A stretch of 64,000 nt of DNA from Daucus carota subsp. sativus (taxonomy: Eukaryota; Streptophyta; Magnoliopsida; Apiales; Apiaceae). This document shows, piece after piece, positions 18,820-33,600 of this stretch (positions are counted from its first letter, which is position 1; each line of letters opens with the position of its first letter). A model generated the notes under the pieces. It had not been told where the DNA came from and did no database searches. It saw only the letters and a list, made by a program, of their open reading frames with translations. The DNA is taken from assembly GCF_001625215.2 (NCBI RefSeq), contig NC_030381.2, positions 52,351,214-52,415,213 on the forward strand. The letters are read 5' to 3'. A program made the position numbers and the translations under genes.

Positions 18820-21800
18820 TTACTGGCTGTGCTGGAGGATTTTGTCTCTGACTACATGTAAATGCTTAATAGCAACACTGATGTCAATGCGTTTCCTTGG
18901 CGTCACTTGTGAACATAATATCCCCACTTCAAATATTGATGTCAGGCATCCCTCTATAATAGCCCTGCGGTATGATGGATTTATAGTCATGCCATGTTCT
19001 TCTTGATCCTGTACGATCCTTGGATCAACAATATCCATCACTCTTCGTGGGAGAGCCTTCTTTACAAAGTCATGAAGATTATTGTCGTTATTCATGAATA
19101 TGCTACTTTCTGTAGGCCGCTTCCCCGAAAATATTTCTAGAAGGAGAATTCCAAAGCTATAGACATCTCCCTCTGCTGATATCTCCCCATACATTCCATA
19201 CTCTGCACAATTAAAGGGTTTATAAAATTGGCTCAAAATAAAATTTATTAAGGTCTTCAAGCAGAATACATAATTGTTCAACTAAATATTAAAAGTGGTA
19301 CTCTATATTGGCAAGATAGTGTGAAAAGTCACCTGGAGGAACATATCCCACCGTTCCACGAACACCGGTTGAACTCATTTGTGTTTGATTGATGTCACTT
19401 GTAATAACAGCAAAGTCGAACCTCGCCAAACCAAAATCACCAATACGAGCCACAAAATTTTCATCAATAAGAATATTACTTGGCTTTAGGTCGCAATGAA
19501 TGATACTTGCATGGGTGTGATGATGTAGGTAATCCAATCCTAGTGCAACATCTATAGAAATATTTAATCTTTGGAGTAGAGACAAGTTTCTTTCATACCC
19601 TTGATAGGAAGGACTTGGATGCAACCAGCTATCTAGACTCCCATTAGGCATGAACTCGAAAACCAATGCCCTGAAGTCATTGCCCATAAAATCAGTGCTA
19701 GAGCACATTGTGACGATTTTGATAAGATTCCGATGACGAATGTTCCTCAATGTTTCACACTCCGCCAAAAAACTCTTCTTCGCTCCATGTACTTCAACAT
19801 TTAGTACCTTTACAGCAATCATATGTTCAACTGATTCAAGATTTCCTTTATAAACAGAACCATATCTTCCTTCACCGATCAAATTGTTCCGAGAGAACTC
19901 ATTTGTAGCTAGTAGAAGGTCTTGGTATGAAAGTCTGGGATATCGATCATCCTCCAATACTAGTATGGGGTCATTCAACTTCTTGGAGTTTCGACGCCAA
20001 TAAGAAATCAAGGCAAGATATGCAAACAACACGCCACAAGGTACAAGCACTCCAATTAGTATTATTCTCAAGGCAGATGCTTTTTTCTTATTCCTCAGGA
20101 CTTTTTCAGGACAAGCATGCAAATGCAGTGCTTGAATACCCCCACAAAGCTCCGAATTTCCAACAACTGAAAAGGTACTAACATTTGAAAACAGACCATC
20201 TTTAGGCACTTCACCTTCAAGCTTGTTGTGTGACAAGTTGAGAAATATGATTTGACGAAACCCCTCAAAAAAGCTTGGAATACTACCCGAGATGTTATTG
20301 TCCGAAAGATCAAGAAATGCAAGATTTTTCAAAGTTCTGAAAGAGGATGGAATTTTACCTTGAAAAAGGTTTCCTTCCATGTATAGTTCCTCCAACATCA
20401 CACATCCATCAAGAGTAGCGGGTATATCTCCGGTTAGTTGGTTGTATGAAAGATCTAGTTCCGCCAAATGTTTCAAGCTTCCAATATTGGATGGAAGTGG
20501 ACCCTTGAACAAATTCTGAGAAAAATTAAGGTAAATACAATGGGACAAAAACCCAATTTCATCCGGTATTGCACCTCTAAGCTGGTTGTTAGAGAGGAGC
20601 ACTTCCTCTAAAGTTGATATGTGAAACAATTGAGTAGGTATGCTTCCTTGGAGCTCATTATTATCCAAAAAGAGAAGAAATAATTGAGTAATGTTACTAA
20701 TGGAAGTTGGAATTGCTCCTGCAATGTTGTTTCCATCAAAAGCTAGCCCGCCTAACTTTGATAACATTCCAATTGATTGTGGAATGCTTCCCGTCAAGAA
20801 GTTGTCTCCCAGATTAAGATGCATCAGGTTGACAAGTTTTTCAATTCCACGAGGTATGCTTCCGTATATGTGATTCTGTTGCATATACAGGTGCTCGATA
20901 GTGATGGAGAGATTCGCGATGGAATCAGGGAGCTTCCCTCTCAAACTACTCTTCTGTAAGCCCAATGTCCTTAGATGAGTACAATTAACCAAGGAATTGA
21001 AAAATTTCCAGTCATCAGGCTGCATATTATCTCCAAGTGGATTCTCACCCAGACCTAGAATCTGAATATTGGGAAGGCTATCCAAATTGTCCGGTATAGG
21101 CCCAGTAATATTGTTTATCAATATATCAAAAACGACGAGATTAGATGCATTGACTATTGATGGCGGAAGTGGACCTGTAAAACGGTTACTTGAAGCGTGG
21201 AACTCTTGCAGCTCCGGAAGGGTGAGGCCTAAATCTGATGGAATCGCTCCTTGTAAACCATTACTGTGTAGAGCAAGACTATGGAGGGATGAAATGTTGT
21301 ATAGTGGCAGAGGAACCAAACCTGTCAAATGATTATGTGACAAATCAAGATCCTCTAATTTTGCAAGATTAGTCACTTCCAAAGGTATTCCCCCAACTAG
21401 ATTATTATAGTCCAGATAAAGAATACGAAGATATGATATATTCCCTATGGAAGGTGGAATAGATCCATCAATATGATTGCGTGCCACAGCAAACATTTCA
21501 AGCTTAGGCCAAGATGAAAAATTAGTAGGCACTTTCCCTTGAAGATCGTTGGCTTCTAAATCAATGTATATGATATCTCTGCAACGATGTAGATTGGCAG
21601 GAAATTCACCTTGAAAAGAGTTGTTTCCCAGAGAAAGATCTTGTAGGCGAGACAGTCGTCCAATTTCACTGGGAAGCAAGCCATGTAAGCGGTTTTCATA
21701 GAGGTAAAATATCCTTAGAAACGTCAGGTTTCCAATATAAGGAGACAATGTACCCGCCAAGTTGAGTGAGGGGAGGTTGAGTATTGTTACCCTCTGTCTT

Positions 21801-22072
21801 CTGCTGCTGCATTTTACGCCTGTCCAACGACAGAAGTGGATGGAATTGTTCCACGAGTCCAGCACACCCGAGGGGTCTTCTGTTATTGAGTACTTGAAAG
21901 AAAGCAAAGCCTGTTGATCAGTGACATTGTTTGAAAATGAATGTACGAATGTTGTCGAGGTTCTCAGTACAAAAAAGAAGAGAATGTTGAATCGTAGAAA
22001 GTTGAAAATCATGGTTGGACAGTTGAGAAATGAAAATGCTGCACTGGACAAAACACATGTATCAGTTGTCAA
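18820..22072 (-). CDS. LRR receptor-like kinase, class XII (EFR/FLS2/Xa21-like), non-RD
   Basis: Two exons, 22072-19333 and 19202-18820 (GT-AG, phase 1), give up to 1040 residues. The second ATG at 22012 gives a better signal peptide (MIFNFLRF then a hydrophobic run) and is the more likely start. An N-terminal LRR cap (QALLSFK...CRWTGVKC) precedes roughly 20 LRRs. A membrane segment lies near residues 669-694, followed by a Ser/Thr kinase. The kinase has the Gly loop GEGRYGSVYKG, an AVKV lysine, HCDLKPSN in the catalytic loop and DFG. HCD instead of HRD makes it non-RD, typical of pattern-recognition receptors in immunity. The single intron in the kinase, after GTVGYVPP, is typical of the family. 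The ligand cannot be predicted. Confidence 0.92.
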
Positions 22073-22609
22073 ATGTTTATCAAGTGCAACCTTGAGAATG
22101 TGCTTGCCAGAGCCTGGATCAGTTTAGCATTTTTATATGTCTAGTCTCCTGCAAACGACTAAATAAAGTCAAGAAGGTTTAGAAACGACCACTTTACAAG
22201 TTGGGCAAAGTAAGATCAGTACTTTTAAGGTAAGGGTCTTTTTAGCGTTCTCATGTGTACACACTAATAACTACTTTTTAGTTAAATATCTATAATGTGT
22301 GTCATCTGCACATGCTAAGCACTAATCTTAAACATTTAACTTATATCGATTGATCTAGTTTTTATACATGGAGTCTATCATTATTAAGAGTCAATCAAAA
22401 TAAGTTAAACTTTACATATATTTGTAAAATTCTACTTTGATTGTTTTTTTATTTTATTTAAGTTTGCTACAAAAGAATCAATATTCATTAATCACGTAAT
22501 TTGTTCAGAAGTACATAAATTCAAGTCGGGATGGACATCCTCACCCTCCAAGTACGATCACGAACAACTGTATCTCTATTTTGATTATTTTACTTGAGAA
22601 ATGAGTTGG

Positions 22610-22840
22610 AAAACAGCAACGAAAATGTAGCATTGCGTTGTGCCTGGTAAGTCGTCAAGGACATATTCTTGAAAACTTGTACACAAAATTGCGGAAGATT
22701 GTTGGTGTGTTGAACAAGTAGAATTGAAGTTTTGAATGGGAGAAATTTGAAAGTCGAAGTATTGCCGTATTGGTAGTGCAGATTGTAGAATGCAGGGACA
22801 ACAAAGAGTCTTTGAGAATGTCTCTGGACTCTCGTAGTAC
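22610..22840 (-). pseudogene. Possible decayed 5' end of a receptor kinase paralogue
   Basis: Read on the minus strand, motifs occur in the same order as at the start of the neighbouring kinase: CATTCTCAA, then TTTCAA-TTTCT-C-ATTCA, then GTACA--TTTTCAA and CAGGC. The similarity is patchy and the frame is not kept. It could be chance in AT-rich DNA. Confidence 0.25.
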
Positions 22841-23426
22841 TTCTCAATCAGTCACTACTATGTTTTGTCGACGTCAAAGCGACTTTATAAGGTCAAGCAG
22901 GTTTAGCCGACTAGCAATAGTGGTGAAAATGAAATCATTCGGAGAGCATTCTCATTGGGCACCCCATCCTCAACCTCAAAAACTTACTAAAAATAGTAAT
23001 TCCTCGAAATATTTAATAAATTTTCAAAAGCTTCTTCCAACCCATTCCCTATATTCAACCGATATTCTCATTCTTTTTACTAAATCTTGTTCTCTTTTAC
23101 TTATAATTTCAATTTTTATATTTTATGTTTTTATATGTTTATATGTTTCATTATTTTTATTATATTTAACATTTTTCAAATAATTTTAATTTTTTTTAAA
23201 AAAATATTTTTAATATTGAAATTTTAATTCAATAATTTGATATTATTAATATACTTATGAGAACTTGCACCAAATTAATAAAATTTATAACACAAAACAT
23301 TAATATTTAATAAAATAATAATGAAATGGATGATGAATAGTGTATGAGGGATGAATTGTGAAACCCCAAATATGAGGATTTACTTTGAGTCCCCAAAACT
23401 AAACCCTATTTTGGGATTCCGGATGC

Positions 23427-23538
23427 GACCAAAATTAACAAATTTCTTTAAAATATAGGGATGAGGTTGGAGAATGGAATGTGACCAAAATTAACAAATT
23501 TCTTTAAAATATAGGGATGAGGTTGGAGAATGGAATGT
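23427..23538. repeat. Perfect 56-bp tandem duplication
   Basis: Two identical adjacent 56-bp copies, 23427-23482 and 23483-23538, each starting GACCAAAATTAACAAATTTC. Their identity implies a very recent duplication or an assembly artefact. Confidence 0.9.
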
Positions 23539-24631
23539 GAATGCTCTGAGAAGTTATCAGCATGTTTAGTGAATGTGAGTCGAATTTTCCACACGGCACA
23601 CCTTGTTTTTTTTTTCTCAAAAAAGAAAAATACTTCAATAATGAAAAAGCACACGCCATCTTTAAATATAATTGAAATTGAACAAACACATGATTATGAA
23701 TTTTAAGTTAATTGTGTTGTTTAGATAAAGATTCAGTTTTTAATTTTTATATAGGTAATCTTATTTGAATCAAATGCTTATTAGGTGTCTTATACTTTTG
23801 GGGGGCTCAGATAAAATTTCAAGTTTTATAGCTTGTTTCCTTTAAATTAGATGCTTGGTTTGTGTATAAATTTCAAAATGTTAAAGTAAATTGGACAAAA
23901 GATTGTATCTTTATATATGTGATGTTTCATGATTTATATGCCTATTGGGTGTCATACTGTTATGTGTTTAGGGTTTAACTTTAAGATAATTAAGTTAAGA
24001 TGAAGTTTTTGTTTTGTGTATGGGGTTTGTTGACTTGCTTATTACATTTTGAGCAATTGCAGGAGTCCTGAAATTTTTTCACAGCAGAATGAACCAGTAG
24101 CAAAAACTAGATAAAAAAAAATTCAGAACAAAGTTTAATAAAAACCGTAAATTATAGTACATACGAAGTTTAGGGATAAAGGAAATTCTAGTGTCTTGAC
24201 CAGAACAGCATTGCAGCTAAAAGGGATTGGGTGAGAACAGTGGCTAAGGCACCTAACTAAGTTGTGGAACCTAAATATAGATTTACAACATCAAGACTGA
24301 TGACACCTACCTAAGATGAGAATAGGGCCTAAAGTGAGAAGCTTTACGAGAACCTTGTTACCTGCAGCTCCATGATATATACAAGACTTGCTAGAATCAC
24401 TTACTTTGGCTTCATTGAATTTCCAGCTTTTATCTGATTCGCAAGAATAAATCGCCCAACGTACTGACTGTGGAAGTGCGTGATTATCATCATTTGTGCA
24501 CTTAATCATACCAGCATTCACAGACTGATCCTTTGTATATATTAGTTATGCATTCTTGGATGGACAAAGCTAGCGTCTGTGCATGGTCTAAAAAACATAC
24601 ATCCAAAAAAAACCAAGGATGCTGCACAACA

Positions 24632-27600
24632 CTACTTGCTCAGCAAAAACTGTACAGACGGATGTTCAGCCAAGACTGGTGGAACTTCTATATCAGAAGG
24701 ATCTATTTGAGGAATCGCCATATATATGTCTTCGGTGGAAAATGGAATACTGCCAGACAGGAAAAATGTAAACATCTAATATATCATCTGCTGACATTAA
24801 ATCCTGACGCAAAAACCAGCTTTAACATATAAAATGAATCATGACAGACTACGTTCATGCAAGAAATGACATGCCACCTAATCTGAAGAGTTCATGTATT
24901 TACCTCAAATCATCATCCAGAAGAAATGAATTGGATGTTAAATTTTGAGAATCTTTGTTCAAAATCTCTCTCATTTCACTGACTACCTGAAACATTATAC
25001 AAATTGACATACAGGAATGACGACTTAATCTACACCAAACAAAAAAATATTAACAAACTTGCCTCGTTTGAGACACTTTGAGTTCCATACTTATCATCCC
25101 AGTACATAGTACTTATCCGATAAATTTGTCTCACGGTCAACGCCTGCCAAAGTCCCAAACAAAGATAAATTAGCAATAATAATCTTACACCAAATAGAAA
25201 ACCATACCAGAAATTTGTAACTTGTAAGGACAAGAGAGATGACCATTATGATTCAAACTGAACCTAACACAGAAGATCTTACCGGGCAAAGATCTTGCCT
25301 TATCTCTTCAAGCGATTTCTTTCTCTTTTGGTGGATTACCTAGACAAATTTACAGAAGGCCATATTAGAACATGGCAACAGTACAGAAAATATGCATTTT
25401 CATAGCAGCTGCAGCACAATTAATCATACCAGAAAACCAACAGCTTGCCGAATATAATTTAGTTCATGCCAGGACGTTCCTGCAAACTACAATTGGCAAT
25501 AATTTAATGCCTGCTCTATAGGATCGAATTTTATTTTAAAAGGTACATCAGGAAATAAAACTTTTTAAACCTCATCCTTTGCATTGACAATCCATTTTTC
25601 CAACTCTGCCAGACCAGATTTCACATATTCCCCATTTGTAAACGTGCAACATTCTCTCCGCAATAGAAGACTGGCAACAGAGTTTCAATTGCATCAGGCT
25701 CGAAAAATATTTAAGACATAGTGAAAATAGAAGCTATCATAGAGATTACCTATTAAAGAGTGAAATATTGATGAACGAGAAAACCTGGGTCGCCAATTTA
25801 CGAATGAAAAATGAGGGAACCTGCAAAACAAGAGGTATTGGTTTACACATGCAAAAATGTAGTAGAAATGCACAATACAAGTGTGAAAAATTATTGTTGA
25901 AAAATTTTAACATACATGATTTGAACGTAGACGATTCATAAGGGAATCCAGAAATTTGATGATGCTATCCCATTGACTACCAGGTGATTGTTGAGGAGCA
26001 GTTCCGGGTGATCTCGATGATTTTCCACCATGAACTCTTTGAATTTTGGGTGCCTTGACAAGAGATTAAATAATATAAATCAAGGACTTGATGCACTCAC
26101 ATAAAAGGTTTCCAAATAGAAAAAAGACTCTTCGAAATTCTATAATGGTAGCCTCTGAGTCAAGGTTCTATAAATCCCTTTCTAGCGGGCAGATTAGACC
26201 ACTAATTCATGGGTCCAAACCTACAGGGTACAGATAATAAATAATAATATAATTATCTATAATGAATTTCAAAAACTATTTTTATTTGATAAAAATTTAC
26301 ATGTGTTATATATACATGTGTCTCTACTATTTGTTGCAAACATTTATCACTGTAGATTTTTAGATCTGTCTTTTAACTATGAATTTGAAAATAATAAAAG
26401 GGTTTCGAATTAAACTCAGATCCATAAAACTCTAGAACAAGAATATTAGGCCGGGGAATCATGCTTAAGAGCATGAGGACTATCGTTGGCTTTGTAAGTT
26501 TTTTATAGGTCAAGCAAATATATGTACTGAGGCAGCTCACTGATAAACATTAGCTAGGTCGCATCCGACACAGTTTCCTCTTTCAATTACCCTGTGACTT
26601 TACAGAAATTTAAAACATATTTATAATAATTCGCCAAAAAATGGCGCAATTGTAAAATTGTTTATTATAACCAGAAATTAATGCATACCTGGATGCAGAG
26701 ACCCAACAATGGAGATATTTCTTTCTTCAGATTATCACGAATCAAACCAAAAATCTTCTCCACACAGGCAGTCAACTGTTGTTTAAATAAAATAGCAGGA
26801 TATCTTGCTTCCGTGTGCGACAAGCCATCCTCGTATCCAATATATTTGAAAGGAGATTTTAGACCCTAGGAACCACAAAAAGAAAAGCATATAGAACATA
26901 TCTCTACAAAAGAACTGTATTTATAATTATATACAGCAGAAACAGAGTTAAAACTTACTATTGGTCAAATTTCTATCAAAAGAATTATATTTATAATGGT
27001 TGACAAGTCACACAGAGTTAAAAACATACACAGTGCTTGGTGCCTTTTGATTTAAAATTAAAATATTTAATAATAGTGGTCCCAACATTTGGGCTATTTT
27101 GACAGATTACAAGTAAACATGCACTTGAGAATACATTGTATAATGATACGAAAATCAGAAAGTTTTAAGGAGTACTGATACAAAGCTATGGAGTTGGAAT
27201 ATCTACCAAATAGATAAAGCATTTAGGATTTCGGAATTTTATTAATGAATCTGATGTTATCATTTAAGTTAACTATGAAGTAAACCAAACCAAACATACC
27301 AGTTATCCCACTTAGAGTTAGAGTTGGGTCTGGGGAGGGCAAGATGTACACAGACCATTCCCCTACATGGTAGGGAGGCTGTTTCCGTGGAGACCTCCGG
27401 CTTAGTGTTTAAACATAAATATGATGTGTACATATGTGTGATACATGAATAATAAAAAATATAAATCGTTTTCACAATTGTAGTTTTGCAAAATAAAGGC
27501 AGATATTTATTTAGGTAAAATTTTGTTATCTATCCAATTTTCCTATTTAATAGGTTATTAATAGTAATCAAATTAATTTTTGTTAGATTGTTGTGCAACC

Positions 27601-30600
27601 AAGCCTAGTCAGCACTTCTCTCTACCCCTCCCAAACTTTCAGTATTATATTCTATGCTTTTATTACCCACAGGCTAAGCAAGTACAGAGACAAACCAGTT
27701 ACTTCATCCATATATGACATCTAAGTCTATACAACATTCCTAAAGTCCAGATTCCTTGATATTCAGGTAAATTAGTGGTCAATTGCTGGGAAACAAGGCT
27801 TGTGGGTCCATCGACCACTCAGTGCCAACTGCAGCTTCACCACTGCACACTTGAAATTGATGACAGACAGATTTGGGTTCACAACTTGTACTCTTAAAAT
27901 ATATCATTTAAGTTATTGGTTCAAATAGTGAGACAAATAACAAGATTTGGCTTTGTCACATGCCACACTTGGTATCGATTTTTAGAACTATGGAAGCAAG
28001 ATCGTGCCCAAGGGTGTGCCTTGGCAGACTTACTTGAGTCACTTCTACGCCATGACCCATCTTCACCACTCAGAAACTACGTCGCCTGGCAACATGACAA
28101 CTATGCCTCAACACCTTTCATTATGCTTGTATGATTGCTACGTGTAAGCAAGTCTATTAGAAAAGGCAGCAGAGAACTAAAGACTTACTTGTGCAATCCT
28201 CCCATTTAGCCCGGTGGAACCAGCAGAACGCTTAGAACTTGCAGACAAGAACCCATTAGAACGTATATTTCTCTGCAGGAGGCATAGAAGTGCCGATGCA
28301 TTAGACAGCCAGTAAGGCAATATGGAATCCTCATCCTCTGCCTGAAAAAAAAAAAAAAAAGCCAAACATGTCAAATTATCAACTAAACAATCATATCATG
28401 ATGGACATACCAATCCAATAATGGGGAATCCCAAACCTCTAGGTTTGGAAATGTCTTAAATCTCAATAGACCCTTCTCTTGCCAAAAAAGCCGGAAACAT
28501 ATTACCGCTGAGTGTATGAAGGGTTAACATTCTTTAAGAAAGAGGGAATCTAATATTCACACCTCCAAATTTGTTCTTTTACCGTTTCACTGGAAATGGC
28601 AGAGTTTTTCCTAGTGTTGCCAAAAATGTGTTTCGACGTCTTTTGGTCAAGGGGTAAACCAAAACATTTGCCAACATACAGGGTCAGGATATCTAAATTA
28701 ATTTTCGATGATCTAGCCTTCAAACACCTCTACTTTAAAGAAGGGTCAACCTGAAGCATTTGCCAAAGCTAAACTAATAGGTTCGGGATGTCAATAATAT
28801 TTTTCGATGTTTAGGTGTTCATACACCTATTTCACCACATCAGTAAGCACCTAAGGCTAAATGCTCTTCTATTTTATAATCTCAGATACATTAAATGTTT
28901 AAGAAGATGATAGGGAAGCTGTCAAACAAGACATCGTCATTTAAATGAAATGGAAACCAACAAAATAAATAGCTTTGAACAAAAAGATTAAAACTGAAAT
29001 GGCAATGAGAAAAGTCGATTAATAAAATCAGTTATTCAATTTATCACCTTCAGAGCAGTATTGATTTCCTCAATAATATGGTCAAAGATGGCCGTTCTCT
29101 CAGATTCAAAGGCGTGCCAATGTAGAAGGCATTTATAAATAACACAAGCAGCAACTGGTTTGCCATCTTTGAATCCCAAATTCTCCCGTATGCACCGTGA
29201 GAGGATGTCATAATTCTCCTGCAACATAAATTGTATGAATACCAGTACTACGAAGTATGGAGCCTTCATTTTACAAGGAAGAGAAATTGCCAAAAGCCAA
29301 AAACTCAAAAACCTTCTTAAAATATTTTCTTAATACATAGCAACTCCAAGATCCAAAAAGTACATATAATCTATCATTCAAATTAAGATAGGAACCTGAT
29401 GTTTTTCCAAAGTTAACTTTGCACGCCGTGAATCAGATTGACCTTGTGAAGGCGGTTGAATAATTTTGGTGGGTGTAGGTGATTCCTGTGAGAAAATATA
29501 AATGCATTACTGAATATAAGAGAGTCAAAACATATTTCCTTTTTGTAAAGATATACAATGGATAGAAACTTACAAACGTAGATCTCTGATCAATGGACGG
29601 AAAAGCAACTGCACCAGAGAACTTCTGTTTGAATATTCAAAATTAGATTTGAAATAGAAATATAAAGCATTCTTAGTATTTAACTTGTAAATCATATAAT
29701 TTCTTTAAAATTATTTTACAAGCTTATTAACTTACATCCATAAATGGTCTAGCAAAGCCAGGCAAGTTGCTTTTTGGAGTTGAAATCAATGTTTTTTGCC
29801 GTAGAACCAGATTCTCGCCATCTATGTTTAAGAGCTTCTCCTCCAAACTGTTGTACATAATATAAAATAAATACAAATGTTTGCTATAGATAATACCATG
29901 ACCTTGAATGTAAGAGACTCTATATTATGATGCAACTTCCCATCAGACTTTAAGAAAATAATTAATACTTAAAAACTGCTTTAATCAACCAGAATACAGA
30001 TACACAAATTACCATACATATTGATCTCTGATAATAAGAGACAACATGTAGTCATGACTAATTGTAGCTAGAAATAACGAGCCCGTTTGGGGAAACAGGA
30101 AACTTAAAATAACAATTTATGACCTAAAGTGGCTTAAAGTGATAAATGTGAAGTAACATTGTCTGTTTTGCTGATTTTGTATTATGGGCAACTTATGGGG
30201 TATAAAATAATAATAATAATAACAATAAAAGATTTGATAAGTTATCTATTTAAATGATGATATTAACTTTTATCATATAAAATCACAAAAATAAAATAAG
30301 TTATTCAAAAAAGTAACTCCTGCTAACTTCTGTCTTTAACTCGGTTTCTGGCTTATTTTTAACTTTTAAATTGGTTTTTCAATTATTACATTATACACTT
30401 TTTAACTTAAAGCTGAAAATTACTTTAGGCTCTCAGCTTAAAGCCCAGACACACAACTTTAATGTAAAGCAAAATAAAGTTGGAAGAATACAAATCGCAA
30501 GTACATTAGAGAACTGGTGCATCAGAGTTGAAGTATATATTGCCATATACCTATATAATGATCATAATAACAACAAAAATAGGGTATCTGGGTTGACAAT

Positions 30601-33600
30601 CACATATAATAAAATTTATTATGAACTTCAAGTGTGCAATAATATTCACAATTCTCATTGTCTAGCTCAGAGTGGTTTATAAGTTCATTATAATAATTAT
30701 AAAACCTAACAGTTCAGTATTATAACTTGAACTTCATGATTATTGTTATAAATATTTGATGGGCATGCTTAGCAGAAAGAAAAGATAAATAAACGTCAGG
30801 TGGTCTGTGTGACAATAGAGTGTGGTAAAGAACAATCAAGTAATATGTTAGACCTTCGCAAATCCTTCTGTAACTGGGAGCATGTTTGTTCAACTTCCCT
30901 CAACTTCTTAACAGTATCGTCAGTATCTTGTTTAGCTTTAGCAAGATCTTGTTCAAGTGCCAAATTCTTTGCCTGAAAGATGTTTAAGGTATTCTGCGAG
31001 CACAATTAAAATAATCTTACTCTTAAAATCTCAAAATAGTAACAAAATATTTTAATCTTGAAGTCTCTATTCAGTTGACAAACCTCAAATCATATAAACT
31101 ACAAAACAAAAACAGTGGCTATAGTAATACTCTTAATAATACTCTCGGAGTCATTGCATATGTTGCAATTGTGAGTCAGTGTATGAAAATAGATATCTAT
31201 AGCCCATTCCTGTAGCAGATACCCTATGTAAATTGTCCACTCAAAGTTCAGATATACATATTCTTCTAGGGCATATACATATTCTTCTAGGGCATTACTT
31301 TAATATCTGTGAACAACATTACCTTTAAATATGCATTTTCATTTCTTAGATCAGCCAATGAACTAAGCTCTCTTTCCAGAGATGATTTTTCCTTCATCGA
31401 CAACATCAGCTGATTTTGCAGTACAGCATTCTTGTTGCATTCATTAACTGTGGCCAACTTGGCAGCATCCAATTCAAGACTTAACGATTCCACAGTCTTC
31501 TGAAGTTTTGTGATTTCCACTCCCTTTACTTCTTCATTTGATACCTGTGATCAAAATAGTAACATTGAAGTGGACACTAAGTATTGTTTTTTGTGGACAA
31601 CTAGGTGACACAACAATAAATTATATAAGCTTACGAACTGCGCCAGGTACAGCTTAAGATAAAAAGGGCTACATCTCCAAAATATTAATAATTTGTTATT
31701 TGACTGCTCCACTATAACCTTACAGTGGCATCTAAAATTTTTAAGTGCTATAGACTACATTAAGCAGTTAAGAGGTGTTTTGACTGAAGTGCATATGAGG
31801 CAAGTCTCATTCCTTCTCGAGGCAATACAGGATAATTTGTTGGACAAACAATTTCCTAGCATGTTGAATGGTGATTTATACAATTGCGGAAGATATACCT
31901 TAATAAATTCATTACATCTGCAATTTTGTCTTACCCCCAGATGTCCTTGATGGTGACAGACCAAGTGTGAAAATATTTTACCTCAAAAAATAAGTATCTG
32001 AACAATCCTCTCATGCTTTATTCTTCAATTATCGTTTTTAGGAAATTAACAAATTGATTTAAATATGTTACATATAGATGGCTTACCATTCAGAGAACGG
32101 ACGGTATGTCTGATATTCAGGTACAAGATAATGGATTTTGGCAGTGATTAGGAGCAAAAAAATCCAGATGAAAATTATGGGTAGTGATTACCAGGTAATA
32201 TTATCAAGTAAAAACAGACCAACCTACCCGCAATCTTTTTTCCAATTGCAACCGCCAGGTAAGATCATCCAACTGCCTCTCAAGCTTTGTTTTAGCAAGG
32301 CGAAGAGCACCAGCCTCGTTAGCCTCCTGTTAAGAAATAATTCTTGATACTTAATATGCCATCAATGAAACGATATCAACTTAATCAAAAGAGAGGAAGA
32401 GAGTAGATGTTTTGGAAAAATACAACGAAATATGTTTAAATAACTTGTGACAACACAAGCGAATATCACAAGGAAGAGCTCATTTATCTGAAACCCGATT
32501 TGGTTATACAATAAAACGTTTTAACTTGATGTCAAAAAGAACAAAAGCAACCAAATAATAAAAACAAAGCAGAAAACTCAAATGTTTTGTTTGGATGGAG
32601 AGAAGAAAACAAAATGAATGAAATTAAAGGGAAACAATGGAGGTAGTAGGGAAAATTTGAAAAAAATATATATATCAGTGACCGAGTAGTTTCAATGATG
32701 AGAGTTGGAAAAAGAATTGGGTCATAAGGAATGGAGCATTCCTTATCAAATTGGGAGGTTAGAACACTAGTTTAGGTTAATATGAAATTAATGTGGGGAG
32801 GAATTGAAAATCTCAAACATTTATTAAGATTATAATTCAAATTTCATTCCATTCCTTCCAATTTCATTCAAGCCAACCAAACACCAACACAAGAATGATT
32901 GAGATGAACAGTTCATAGTGGACACTTGTTAAAAAATCAATGCTATCATCTGATACCAAAAAAAGATAGAAACAAGTAACATATGCTTTCAGGTAACACA
33001 ATTTTGCAAGGTGTGAAAAGAAGTGACATGCCATTTGCATCAAGAGGACAAGAATTCATTAACTTAAAAAACTAAAACCAACATCTACATGTGTTTCTTG
33101 TTCACCTTTTTAAGTTTCCGAAGCTCTCTTCTTGCCAATTTTCGCCTCCATAGGCACTGAATTGCTATTATGTTAGATTGTCGATGACTATAAGCAGCAC
33201 GCACCTTGCGCATCCTCCATTGAGCCTATAAATTTCAGAAACAGTATAAAAATTAGTGGCTTTCACAAACAATTATTTGTAAGAGTTAAGGGAGAAAGAT
33301 AGCAGTTGAAATAAATTGGCAATGGGGTCCCGAGTTCACAGGTCCTGAAATGTAATCTCGTAGACAAATTAATGTCTGCCTTCAAAGACAAAGTAAACAG
33401 TATATCCAATGAATGTAGATGCTTTACTAATGGTAGAAGCTGATTATCTTAGATAAAACCTAAAGAAATGATATCCCTTTTACCATTTGAAAAAACAGCT
33501 GCCGCACATTCAATGATTTATAGTGTCAGTTCAGAGTACTCCAGATCCCGGTACTTATAGCATCCGTTCAGGGTATATAGGTAAATGATTAACTTACAAC

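Larger units (their letters stand above)
22073..24631. other. Spacer between receptor kinase and myosin gene
   Basis: No intact gene. It contains a possible decayed copy of the receptor kinase 5' end (22610-22840) and a 56-bp tandem duplication (23427-23538). The remainder is AT-rich. Confidence 0.5.
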
